Of a stretch of DNA of 64,000 nt, positions 49,200-58,859 are shown piece by piece. The stretch's first letter is position 1, and every line of letters starts with the position of its first letter. Under the pieces are notes generated by a model. It did not search any database and was not told where the DNA came from. It saw only the letters and a list, made by a program, of their open reading frames with translations. The stretch is from Capsicum annuum (lineage: Eukaryota > Streptophyta > Magnoliopsida > Solanales > Solanaceae): the NCBI RefSeq assembly GCF_002878395.1, contig NW_025892538.1:1-64000 (forward strand), in the 5' to 3' direction. Both the position numbers and the translations under genes were made by a program.

Positions 49200-49660
49200 A
49201 ATAGGAATATAAAATAATATATTATTTTTGATTAATGCATCATTAAAAAAGGATAACAGTAAATCAAACAAGCAAAATAGTAAAATAACCGTTGCAATAG
49301 ATCATCGATCTGTTGTATTAGGTAGTATATCTATTACAACACATAACCAAACTGTTGCAGCGAATGAGTAATCTGTTGCAACAATAAAAAACATACCACT
49401 TATCTTTTAAGATAGATGAATGGTCTGTTTAATAGATCACACAACTGTTATGACATCATCTGTTGCAATATATGAGTGATCTGTTAGAATAGTTAAATAA
49501 TCCATAGAAATGGCTGAGTAATCTGTTACGACAATACAAAACATATTACTCATCTGTTGAGAAAGATGAATGGTCTGTGCAATAGGTCACACATCTGTTG
49601 TAAAATATGAGTGATTTGTTGGAACAGTTATTAACAGTCAATATTGTTTAGATTTCTTTC
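49200..49660. repeat. Palindromic-word cluster upstream of the minus DUF1985-like gene
   Basis: CATCTGTTG, GATCTGTTG and TTGCAACA words occur throughout, beginning just above the start codon at 49186. No coding frame is supported. Confidence 0.75.
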
Positions 49661-49734
49661 TACATAGGGTCTTCTATCTCTCAGATGAATGATCAGTTGA
49701 AAAAATCAAGTCTTGGACTTTTCCTGTAGGAAGA

Positions 49735-50015
49735 GTTGGTAGGATTTTATCCAAAAGGAGGTTCATCTGTTGCATCAGATCATTAATCTGATGGTTCTTC
49801 CATTGCACCAGATGGTTAGTTAGTTGCATCAGATTTTTTATTCGAAGTTTAATCTGTTGAAACATATGGTAAAGTTGTTGCATCAGATTATTAATATGTT
49901 GTATCAGAATTGTAATATGATGGTTCCTCTGGTGTATCAGATGGTTGATCTGTCGCATCATATGATGAATTTGTTACATCAAATGGTTAATATATTGCAC
50001 CAGATGGGTAATTTG
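49735..50015. repeat. Short-period tandem array of TGCATCAGATGGT words
   Basis: About ten units of roughly 24-27 bp, with consensus TTGCATCAGATGGTTAATCTG, lie head to tail. They yield long open frames on both strands that are repeat artefacts. This is a more regular derivative of the neighbouring palindromic-word family. Confidence 0.75.
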
Positions 50016-50435
50016 TCGGAGGAAACAGTAGCACAATTTTGTTAAACAAGAAACAATAGTTTCACCATTTTTACCAAGAACAAGAACAGAACAAATCAAA
50101 CAAAATTGTCCTTTTATTTTAATAAACACAAACAATAAAAATCAAACTTCAAAAAAATGCAACAAACAACAAAATATCATAATTCACTTTGAAAAGAGAA
50201 GAGAAGAGACGAAATACCAGAAATTAGGATTTTATTCAGACCACATTTTAAATTAGTTCAGTAAATATTGAAATTGTTAACCAATACTATAAGAGAAGTT
50301 GGCTCAAGTTCCTCGTTTTCTTCAAAACTAAAAAGGCCATAAAATTTTACTTGTGAAAGAAGAAAAGGACTGATGAAGAATTATAAGCTGTTGTGGCCGG
50401 AGAGCAAGACTATCACATCGATTAAAGTCGAAAAG

Positions 50436-50715
50436 GAGCTGGAATCCCAACTATTTATAGTCGGATGTTGAATTCGTCGAGGATTGAAATAAGAAATTTG
50501 CAGAACAGTTGATTGGGATAGAGTTGAGAGAAGTTGTCGTGAGAGGGATGAGAGGCAGGTTGATTGAATTGAAGAGGGCAACTCGAAGCCCAACTATTTT
50601 TCATCAGGGGTTGAAGGGAGAAATTTTGCAGAACTGTTGGTTGGGAGAGAGTTGAGAGAAGCTGTCGAGAGAGAAGAGAGAGTGGTTGATTTGGATTGAA
50701 GAGGCTGTGGGTTGG
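50436..50715. repeat. Two-copy tandem duplication (about 140 bp) with TATA box
   Basis: Copy 1 (about 50440-50575) and copy 2 (about 50583-50712) both run CCCAACTATTT, then TTGCAGAAC(A/T)GTTG, GAGTTGAGAGAAG and TTGATTTGGATTGAAGAGG or its variant. On the minus strand copy 1 has a good TATA box (CTATAAATAG, 50451-50460); copy 2 has lost it. This may be the promoter of the minus DUF1985-like gene about 1.27 kb away. Confidence 0.7.
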
Positions 50716-51474
50716 GTTGATTTGTATTTTTGAAAAGATTAGAAAATTTTGAAAATATTAATCAAGTCCACAATTAACTTGATCAAGTTTCCTAATAATG
50801 TTTGACCCTATCTGTTGGTCAATGTCACCAATCCTTCATTCAAGACCTAAAAGACACCTATTCTTCAATTTTCGTCTGTTACAAGGCTGCAGATTTTAGG
50901 TTTGTCACAATTACTAAAAGTAAAAGGTTTCATTATTCGTTCTTTCTTGTTTTATTTTATCATTTTATAAAAGTATATCCTCATTTATAATGCTAGTAGT
51001 AGAGGTTTTTGATCTCCTAAAAATTTGTAAGGAAAAATCTAGCTCCTTTATGTTTATTTATTAATTTTTTAGGATCTTTTATTATTGATAAAAGTACACT
51101 AAGACTGCTAAAGAAAACTATTAAATAGAATTACCCACATTTACATTTTAAGTAACCTGCTTGTGTTACGTCAAATATAATTACTCATTACTATAATGTA
51201 ATTTATTATAACCAATTAATTATTGTATAATATAAATTATAGCAAATAAAATTTCTTGTAGTTACATTAAATAACGTGCTTGTCGTCACACATCAAATCA
51301 AGTAGTAGTAGTAGCAATAGGAAAGTGACAAGAAAAATTTAAAATATAACTTGTCACAATTCGGAAATAAGTTAAATTAATTTACAAAAAAAAGAAGTTA
51401 AATTAATTTCTAATAATGTTTATTTTGGTTTGAAAATTTTAATTTTAATTATGTAATCTTATACAAAAGCTTTA
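50716..51474. other. AT-rich spacer, no gene seen
   Basis: The word-family domain ends by about 50875 (CATTCAAGACCTAAAAGACACC, shared with 38745). The remainder is AT-rich flanking DNA up to the target duplication of the next element. Confidence 0.5.
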
Positions 51475-51483
51475 CTAGGAAAA

Positions 51484-51605
51484 GAGAAAATGGTCAAAAG
51501 CCCCCCCAACCTTTACCCCAAATCCCGACAACACACCTATACTTGGGGAGGGGGTGGGGCGTTATGACCCCCCCGAAATATTTTAAAATAAAATTATTAC
51601 ACCCC
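51484..51605 (+). repeat. Left terminal inverted repeat
   Basis: Pairs with 54565-54686. The similarity is strongest over the outer 65 bases and weakens after GGGGGT/GACCCCC. One run of seven C's differs in length between the two ends. Confidence 0.8.
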
Positions 51606-51700
51606 TAAAGGATGACATGGCGAGAGTGTGTGTTTCACTCTCTTTAAGAGAGTAAGAGCGAAAATTATAAATTAAAAACTTATTTTTAATATTTCTTTAC

Positions 51701-51707
<7 letters not shown>

Positions 51708-51736
<29 letters not shown>
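51708..51736. repeat. (AT)n microsatellite
   Basis: About 14 AT dinucleotides directly before the TTC complex. Confidence 0.95.
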
Positions 51737-51738
<2 letters not shown>

Positions 51739-52138
51739 TTCTTCTCCTCCTACTCCTCCTCCTGCTCCTCCTTCTTCTCCTCCTTCTTATTCTTCTCCTC
51801 ATCCTCCTTTTTCGTTTTCTTTTTCTTCTTCTCCTCCTTCTTCTTCTGCTCCTTCTTCTTTTTCTTCTTCTTCTTCTTCTTCTTCTTCTTCTTCTTCTTC
51901 TTCTTCTTCTTCTTCTTCTTCTTCTTCTTCTTCTTCTTCTTCTTCTTCTTCTTCTCACAAACAAAAAACTTAAAGAATTCATCAATGGAATCCAATACTA
52001 ATTTATCATCTTCCTCTTCTTCTTCCTTCTCTTTTTCTTTCTCCTCTTCTTCTTCCTCTTGTTCCTCTTCTTCCTGTTCTTTCTCTTCTTCTTCTGCTTC
52101 TTCCTCTTCTTCTTCCTCTTCTTCTTCTTCCTCCTCTT

Positions 52139-52238
52139 NNNNNNNNNNNNNNNNNNNNNNNNNNNNNNNNNNNNNNNNNNNNNNNNNNNNNNNNNNNNNN
52201 NNNNNNNNNNNNNNNNNNNNNNNNNNNNNNNNNNNNNN
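52139..52238. other. Assembly gap (100 N)
   Basis: Exactly 100 N, the usual placeholder for a gap of unknown length, inside TTC repeats. Confidence 0.98.
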
Positions 52239-52994
52239 CTTCTTCTTCTTCTTCTCTTCCTCCTTCTTCTCCTCCTTCTCCTCCTCCTCCTCCTCCTTCT
52301 TCTCCTTCTCCTTCTCCTCCTCCTCCTTCTTCTCCTCCTCCCCCTCCTCCTCCTTCTCCTCCTCCTCATTCTTCTTCTTCTTCTTCTTCTTCTTCTTCTT
52401 CTTCTTCTTCTTCTTCTTCTTCTTCTTCTTCTTCTTCTTCTTCATCTTCTTTCTCACAAACAAAAAACTTAAAGAATTCATCAATGGAATCCAATACTAA
52501 TTTATCATCTTCCTCTTCTTCTTCCTTCTCTTTTTCTTTCTCCTCTTCTTCTTCCTTTTCTTCCACTTCTTTCTCTTCTTCTTCTGCTTCTTCCTCTTCT
52601 TCTTCCTCTTCTTCTTCTTCCTCCTCTTGTTCTTCCTCCTCTTCTTTTTCCTCCTGTTCTTCTTCCTCTTCTTCTTCCTCCTCGTCTTCTTCCTCCTCCT
52701 CTTCTTTTTCCTGCTCTTCTTCTTTCTCCTCTTTCTCTTCCTCTTCTTCTTCTTCTTCTTCTTCTTCTTCTTCTTCTTCTTCTTCTTCTTCTTCTTCTTC
52801 TTCTTCTTCTTCTTCATCTTCTTTCTCACAAACAAAAAACTTAAAGAATTCATCAATGGAATCCAATACTAATTTATCATCTTCCTCTTCTTCTTCCTTC
52901 TCTTTTTCTTTCTCCTCTTCTTCTTCCTCTTGTTCCTCTTCTTCCTGTTCTTTCTCTTCTTCTTCTGCTTCTTCCTCTTCTTCTTCCTCTTCTT

Positions 52995-53610
52995 NNNNNN
53001 NNNNNNNNNNNNNNNNNNNNNNNNNNNNNNNNNNNNNNNNNNNNNNNNNNNNNNNNNNNNNNNNNNNNNNNNNNNNNNNNNNNNNNNNNNNNNNNNNNNN
53101 NNNNNNNNNNNNNNNNNNNNNNNNNNNNNNNNNNNNNNNNNNNNNNNNNNNNNNNNNNNNNNNNNNNNNNNNNNNNNNNNNNNNNNNNNNNNNNNNNNNN
53201 NNNNNNNNNNNNNNNNNNNNNNNNNNNNNNNNNNNNNNNNNNNNNNNNNNNNNNNNNNNNNNNNNNNNNNNNNNNNNNNNNNNNNNNNNNNNNNNNNNNN
53301 NNNNNNNNNNNNNNNNNNNNNNNNNNNNNNNNNNNNNNNNNNNNNNNNNNNNNNNNNNNNNNNNNNNNNNNNNNNNNNNNNNNNNNNNNNNNNNNNNNNN
53401 NNNNNNNNNNNNNNNNNNNNNNNNNNNNNNNNNNNNNNNNNNNNNNNNNNNNNNNNNNNNNNNNNNNNNNNNNNNNNNNNNNNNNNNNNNNNNNNNNNNN
53501 NNNNNNNNNNNNNNNNNNNNNNNNNNNNNNNNNNNNNNNNNNNNNNNNNNNNNNNNNNNNNNNNNNNNNNNNNNNNNNNNNNNNNNNNNNNNNNNNNNNN
53601 NNNNNNNNNN
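52995..53610. other. Assembly gap (616 N)
   Basis: 616 N between two TTC-rich stretches. The non-round length suggests an estimated gap. Confidence 0.98.
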
Positions 53611-53616
53611 TCTTCT

Positions 53617-53648
<32 letters not shown>

Positions 53649-53664
53649 TTCTTCTTCTTCTTCT

Positions 53665-53699
<35 letters not shown>

Positions 53700-53799
53700 T
53701 TCCTCTTCTTCTTCTTCCTCTTCTTCTTCCTCTTGTTCTTCTTCCTCTTCTTCTTCTTCCTCTTCTTCTTCTTCTTCTTCCTCTTGTTCTTCTTCCTCT

Positions 53800-53830
<31 letters not shown>

Positions 53831-53928
53831 TCTTACAAACAAAAAACTTACAAAATTCATCAATGGCGTCCAAGACTAATTTATCATCTTCCCCATCTCC
53901 AAGTACAAAATCGATTGGTTCCGAATTC

Positions 53929-54345
53929 AAGATCCTCGAAAATTTAAAAATGGGTATTGTTCATTATTTCCAATTTCAAGATCATCGAAAATTTTAAAAT
54001 TGACATTTTCCATTATTTCCGACATCAAGGTCATCATAAATTTTAAAATGAGTATTGTCCATTATTTTTGACTTTAAGGTCGTAAAAAAATTTAAAATTC
54101 TCTATTGTTTCTGACTTTAAGGTTATCGAAAATTTTAAATTTAGTATTGTTCATTATTTTTGGCTTCAAGATCATCAAAAATTTTGAAATTGGTATTGTT
54201 CGTTGTTTCCAAATTTAAGATCGTCAAAAATTTAAAAATTGATGTTGTTCATTATTTTTCACTTCAAGGTTGTTGAAAATTTTAAATTCGATGTTGCTTA
54301 TTATTTCCGACTTCAAGATTATTGAAAATTTCAAATTCGATATGA
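53929..54345. repeat. 49-bp minisatellite, nine copies
   Basis: The phrase TCAAGATCATCGAAAATTTT and its variants start at 53929, 53978, 54027, 54076, 54119, 54168, 54217, 54266 and 54315. Spacing is 49 bp except one of 43. Each unit ends in ATTGTTCATTATTTCCGAC-like sequence. It is subterminal to the right inverted repeat. Confidence 0.9.
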
Positions 54346-54564
54346 GGTTTTGGCGGACATCACTCGGCCCAAGGCCATGGCCATGGCCGGGATTAGCGAG
54401 AAAAGTAAAATATATAAAGTAAAATAATTAATTTTTTAGATAAAAACATAATATCTAAAGTAAAATAATTAATTTTTTAGATTAAAAAAGATAATATGAC
54501 ATGGAATTACGTGGCATGACATGTGGTAGCACATGCAGGCCACTACTTGAACTAAAATCTGGGT

Positions 54565-54686
54565 ATGAGCTTTTAGACGGGTAAATATTTAATTTTAAAA
54601 TAGTTTAGGGGTCATCGGACCCCCGCAAAGTATAGGTGTGTAGTTGGGATTTGGGGTAAAGGTTGGGGGCTTTTGGCCATTTTCTC
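54565..54686 (-). repeat. Right terminal inverted repeat
   Basis: Reverse complement partner of 51484-51605. Shared inner blocks include a CCCCTAAA-type segment and a TATTTTAAAA segment. Confidence 0.8.
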
Positions 54687-54944
54687 TTAGGAAAATAATA
54701 TACAGTGTCATATACCTTCCAAATTTAATACCAAAATTCCAATAAATTTCTATCCACTTTTTCTCAACAATGTAAAAATTCATCAAATACATTTTTCTAT
54801 TGTTATTATTATTAGAAAGAAGACTTTCATGAACTATTTCATCTCATCAAAAGAAGAAGAACTAAGGGACATCAACTCTGCCCCAGTAATAGATCTACAA
54901 AACCCGTGGTAGATCAAAAAGGTCATCACGAATTTTGAGCATTC

Positions 54945-56770
54945 TGTCAAGATTTTAGAGCTGCTGTTTGCAGATATTTACTAGCATGCTTTTGACTACC
55001 GGATGAATGGAATGGTCAAACATGTAATGAAAACGAACACACAAAATGTTGAGTTATGGGATGTTGTTGAAAAACATTCCTAAAAATTGTGTAAGGACTT
55101 TTATTAAGTGTTATTACGAGTCTGGAGTTTTTGTCACACCCATCCCATTCTTGGGCTGCCTAAAGAGCTAAGGCAAAGTATATGGAAGCATCAATTCGGT
55201 CCTCTCTTCTTTTTCCGCAGGTTTAGTAAAACAGGAACTCCTGTCTCAAAGTAACTTTCTTATTGACTGCATAATTCTAAAGCTCTGTGATAATGTATCT
55301 CTTACTCGGGTTATAGTTGTTAATCTCTATTAAAGCTATTATGAAAGCATTATAAACTTCCTTAACATAATTTTATTTAAGTATTTTAGCTTTTCATCTT
55401 CATCATCTATCATGTTCTTAGGTTTTCAATTAACCATAACAACTTTAATGGAATGTCATCCAAGTTTTTAAAGAAATTCCTCCCTCCATGATAATAACTT
55501 TGTACCTCTTTCTTATACTCCCCACTCAGTATAGTTCCTCCGTATTACTTCATGGAATCATATATTTTCGATCTCTCCCATTCTCTTAACACCAATTATA
55601 ACAACTCTTGGTAGCTCCTTTAAGCCATTAACCAACTCTTTTGGAGAATTTTGCTACTCATCATTACTATTTCTTTTTTTCATTATCAGAGTTTATTTAA
55701 TGCTTCCAAACTATCATATTATACTTCTTTCTCACTTAAACTTTTGAGGAATGTGTCCACCTTTTCGAAACTTCTTGATCACCTTTATCTTCAATATGTT
55801 TAATTAAAATTCAAGGAATATGCATTTGTTTGTGAAGATTACACCAATGCTCAATTCATGAATTGTAACCAAATCCTTATAAACAAGTGCATAGTCCTTG
55901 AGCATGATGAAGTATATTAAAGATCAAAAAGATGCAGGTGGTTAAGAAGTTTTGAAAAAGGTAGATACACTTATTAAATGTTTAATAGAGAAGGAAGAAG
56001 AATATAAAGGTTAAGACACGTTCAATCAAACCTTTATAGTAAAAGAGTGGTACAATAATATGAGCTGTAAGATCTGTGAAAGAAGTTAGTTATTGGCTTG
56101 AAGGAGATACCTAGAGTTGGTCCAATTGGTGTTAAGAAGATAAGGGAGCTCGATAATAGGCCATTCCATAAAGCAATAAAGTGTACCTATAATGAGTGGG
56201 AGACAGATAAAAGACAAACAAAGTAATACTCGTTGTGGGAGAAATTCCTTAGAAACCTTGATGACATCCCATAAAAGTCATTTTGTTAAAAGGAAACCTG
56301 AGAAAGTGATAGATGATGAAGTTGAAAATAAAAAGACTTGAAGAAAAGTTTTGTTACAAAAGTTTATAAAGCCATCACAACAACTTTTATAGAGATTAAC
56401 CATTATAACCCGAGTAGAAGATACATCATGTCAGATATCTAGAATTATGTGATCTATAAGAAAGCTACTCGAGAAGAAAGAGTTACTATATTACTAAACC
56501 TATGAAAAAAGGACCAAATTGATGCTTCCATGTTGTTTGCCTTATCTTTTTTGGCGGACCCAAGAATGCGGTGTGTGTGATAATAACTCCAAACTCAAAA
56601 TAACACTGAACAAAAGTGCTACCATAATTTTCATGAATGCTCTGTTCAGAAACATCCCTTATCTGAACATGTTATGTGTTTCCTTTCTCTAAATGTTTGA
56701 CCATTCCCTTAATCCAGTTGTCCAAAATATGCTTGGAAATATTTGTGGATGGCAATACCAATCTCTTGAT
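54945..56770. repeat. Long inverted duplication of an XH-domain (IDN2/FDM family) gene fragment
   Basis: The arms are about 54945-55858 and 55859-56770, and the centre is the palindrome CAATTCATGAATTG (55852-55865), so there is almost no loop. The right arm, plus strand, reads across frames as the C-terminus of an XS/XH protein: KKVDTLIKCLIEKEEEYKG (about 55958), IGVKKIRELDNRPFHKAI (about 56130), YNEWETDKR, SLWEKFLRNLDDIP, KVYKAITTTFIEINHYNPSR (about 56360) and YKKATREERVTILL. The left arm carries the same on the minus strand (EINNYNPSKRYIITEL, YAVNKKVTLRQE). Intact XH proteins of this group are RNA-directed DNA methylation factors that bind dsRNA as dimers. Both arms have stops and no XS domain. 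The family call comes from residue pattern, not a search. Confidence 0.75.
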
Positions 56771-57419
56771 AGTTGTTACTTATGTTGATAAAATAACCGT
56801 AGTTTTAAATTTCACCTTTTTATGTAATTTGACTATTTTCCCTTTTTCATAGTTGCTATATGCTTTTTTTGAGTTGTGGGGTAGGTTGACACAGTCCTCG
56901 ATGTGTTCGGGAGTGATTTGAGTGAGTTTGTGACTTTAGAGGATTTTAACTACTAGTTTGACTTTAGTCAACATTTAATATTTTGAGCATCAGAAGGTAA
57001 TTTACACAATTATGCTAGATTCTAAATATCAATTTTGGGTTATTTGCATGGTTAGTTTGGGCTTGGAGCCTTTGTTTTGTATTTTGAACTTTTAATGAAA
57101 ACTAGCTAAAATAAGCTTAAAGGTCCAGGGGACTAAATTGTTGTAAATAGCTTCCTTTTGTAAATAAGATGGTTTCATCGAGTTGGAAATGTCAAAAATA
57201 TCCTATAAGCATATTTTGTTTTATTTTGTGGGGTCCCAAATGAAAAGGTTGAATCGAGACTATTTTTCCAAATCTCTAACTAATGGTTTGTAATTTTTAT
57301 TGCATCATCAGGGGCATCATCACGATTGTATGGCCATATGTCATGATTACAGTCCATGATTGAGCTACTCATCATAATCGTGAGGTAGGGTACCATGATT
57401 GCAAAAAGATATACGATCG
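56771..57419 (+). other. LTR-like fragment, unassigned
   Basis: No gene. Phrases such as GTTGACACAGTCCTCGATG and TTTGACTTTAGTCAACATTT recall Solanaceae gypsy LTRs. The last 120 bp are dyad-rich (CATGATTACAGTCCATGATT, CATCATAATCGTGAGG). I could not assign ends. Confidence 0.35.
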
Positions 57420-57537
57420 TGTAATACCTCAAAATTTTCAAGCTCTAAACCTCTTAAAAGATAAGCCAAAAAGTTAGATTTTCAATGCTTCAACTCTTGC
57501 CTTAATCCGATGTCTTGGAACATAGTTATGGAAAGAG
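57420..57537 (+). mobile_element. Tekay 5' LTR remnant (first ~118 bp only)
   Basis: TGTAATACCTCAAAATTTTC, the CAAGCTCTAAACCTCTTAAA phrase and following bases match the start of the 3' LTR at 62002. After about 57537 the sequence switches abruptly to gag coding sequence. The rest of the LTR (2 kb or more), PBS and the gag start are missing. Confidence 0.75.
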
Positions 57538-58300
57538 AATAGAGGCGCCGATGCAGGGCGTATAGAGTAAGATAAATTTGCTATTGCTTTCTTAGACAAA
57601 TTTTTCCTACTCGAGTTGAGGAAGGTCAAAGTACATGAGTTCATTAATTTAAAGTAGGGTAACATGAGTGTGAAGGAATCTTCACCCAAGTTCCCCTAGT
57701 TAGCAAGGTATGCTTCAACTATGGTGGTTGATTATAGGTCCCAAATGAGTAAGTTCATGTCTGGAGTCTCTGAGGATGTGGTCAAGGAGTGCAGGACCTC
57801 AATGTTAATTAAGGAGATGGACTATTCCATATAGATGGTTCATGTTCAGCATATTGGAGGAGAAGGAATAGGAGAATAAAAGGGCGAGAACATGTAGATT
57901 CAACTTCTCTTAGCAAAGGTCGAATGGTGGGAATCATTTTTATTTCCATCGGAAACCTTCAATCCCAGCCCCATATTTTACTAGTGATCCAGTACCTAAG
58001 TTTAGATAGGACAATTGAGATAGAGCACCGAGATCTAAGTCTCACGATAGTGTGAATAGTGGTTGAACTAACTTCATCCGTAGAAGGTGTAGTAAGAACC
58101 ACAAGGGTGAGTGCATGGTTTGTAGTGATATTTGTTTTGGATATTGCAAGTTAGGCCACAGAATCAGAGATTGCTCAATGGTTGCACTGAAGGGGAAAGA
58201 TTTTTATCTACAGAGTCAGGCTAGTTCTTCAGCAGGACCAGTAGGTCGCCCGAATAAGCAGGGTGCCACTTTTAGTGAAACAAGTGGCCAGTGTTAGATA
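57538..58300 (+). pseudogene. Tekay chromovirus gag, broken
   Basis: Reads FLDKFFLLELRKVKVHEFIN (about 57590), GNMSVKESSPKFP, LARYASTMVVDYRSQMSKFM, SGVSEDVVKECRTSMLIKEM (about 57760), a Ser/Arg-rich stretch, then the zinc-knuckle region (about 58090-58175). The knuckle is CFGYCKLGHRIRDC: the second Cys is shifted by one residue relative to CX2CX4HX4C, so zinc binding is doubtful. Stops and indels are frequent. It would form the element's particle. Confidence 0.8.
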
Positions 58301-58339
58301 CAAATTTATTTCCTTCAGACTTGACAGGATCAAGAGAAT

Positions 58340-58760
58340 TCTCCTGATATTGTTACAGGTACATTGCAAGTCTAACATCTTCATGTTAATACATTATTAG
58401 ATCATAGAGCTACACTATCCTTCATGACTCCCTGTATAGCAGTAGACTTTGATGGCGGCCTAGAAATTCTTGAAGAACCCTTCTCAATGTCTACTCCAGT
58501 CAGTAGTTTAAATATAGCTAGACGAGTATACGTAAATTTCCCGATCAAAGTATCTTAGAATGTTACTTTAGTTGATCTCGTAGAGTTAGAGATGACCGAT
58601 TTTTATGTCATTGTAGGGATGGATTGGCTCCACTCTTGCTATGAATTAGTTGGCTATAGAAATAGAATAGTTCAATTTCAATTTCCTAATGAGCAAATCC
58701 TAGAATGAAAGGGTAGTACCTAGTCCCTATAGGTCTGTTTGTATCTTTCCTTTAGGCGAG
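58340..58760 (+). pseudogene. Tekay protease, broken
   Basis: The active-site segment reads LLDHRATLSFM (about 58390). The usual Asp-Ser/Thr-Gly-Ala has become Asp-His-Arg-Ala. It is followed by EPFSMSTPV, NVTLVDLVELEMTDFYVIVG and MDWLHSCYELV (about 58620), standard chromovirus landmarks. The catalytic loop change alone would inactivate it. Confidence 0.75.
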
Positions 58761-58859
58761 GAAAATGATTTCTAAGGGGTCTATCTATTATTTTATTTAA
58801 GTAAAGGAATCAAGTTCTGAAATCCCGTATCTTGAGTCAGTTCCAATAGTAACTGAATT

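Larger units (their letters stand above)
51737..53832. repeat. TTC/TCC microsatellite complex with tandem unique-sequence inserts
   Basis: Long TTC runs alternate with four copies of a unique block that reads CACAAACAAAAAACTTAAAG and on into a TTCATCAATGG segment (block starts near 51956, 52455, 52827 and, with changes, 53835). The larger period without a gap is 372 bp (52455 to 52827). On the minus strand each block encodes DDKLVLDSIDEFFKFFVCEK-like residues in frame with Glu runs. The rightmost copy, MNSEPIDFVLGDGEDDK... at 53930, starts with a Met. Open frames here are otherwise low-complexity. Confidence 0.85.
51484..54686. mobile_element. Nonautonomous TIR element (MULE-type, 9-bp target duplication)
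   Basis: The left end GAGAAAATGGTCAAAAGCCC and the right end (read in reverse) GAGAAAATGGCCAAAAGCCC start long imperfect inverted repeats of about 120 bp. These share CAACCTTTACCCCAAATCCC and ACACACCTATACTT. Flanks are CTAGGAAAA (51475-51483) and TTAGGAAAA (54687-54695), 8 of 9 bases alike, as expected for a MULE-size duplication. There is no transposase. The interior is an AT run, a TTC/TCC microsatellite complex with two gaps, a 49-bp minisatellite and about 250 bp of subterminal sequence. True length is uncertain because of the gaps. Confidence 0.75.

Noticed and set aside
46025..50015. CRISPR-like look of short palindromic repeats with spacers
   Set aside because: The genome is a plant; repeats are degenerate, spacers irregular and themselves made of the same words, and no cas gene is present.
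49674..50045. Long frames on both strands (His/Gln/Met-rich)
   Set aside because: They come from a 24-27-bp tandem repeat without stops.
51686..53997. Long Lys/Glu/Arg/Ser/Leu-rich open frames on both strands
   Set aside because: They are readings of TTC/GAA microsatellite in different frames and span assembly gaps. Only the repeated unique block is worth attention.
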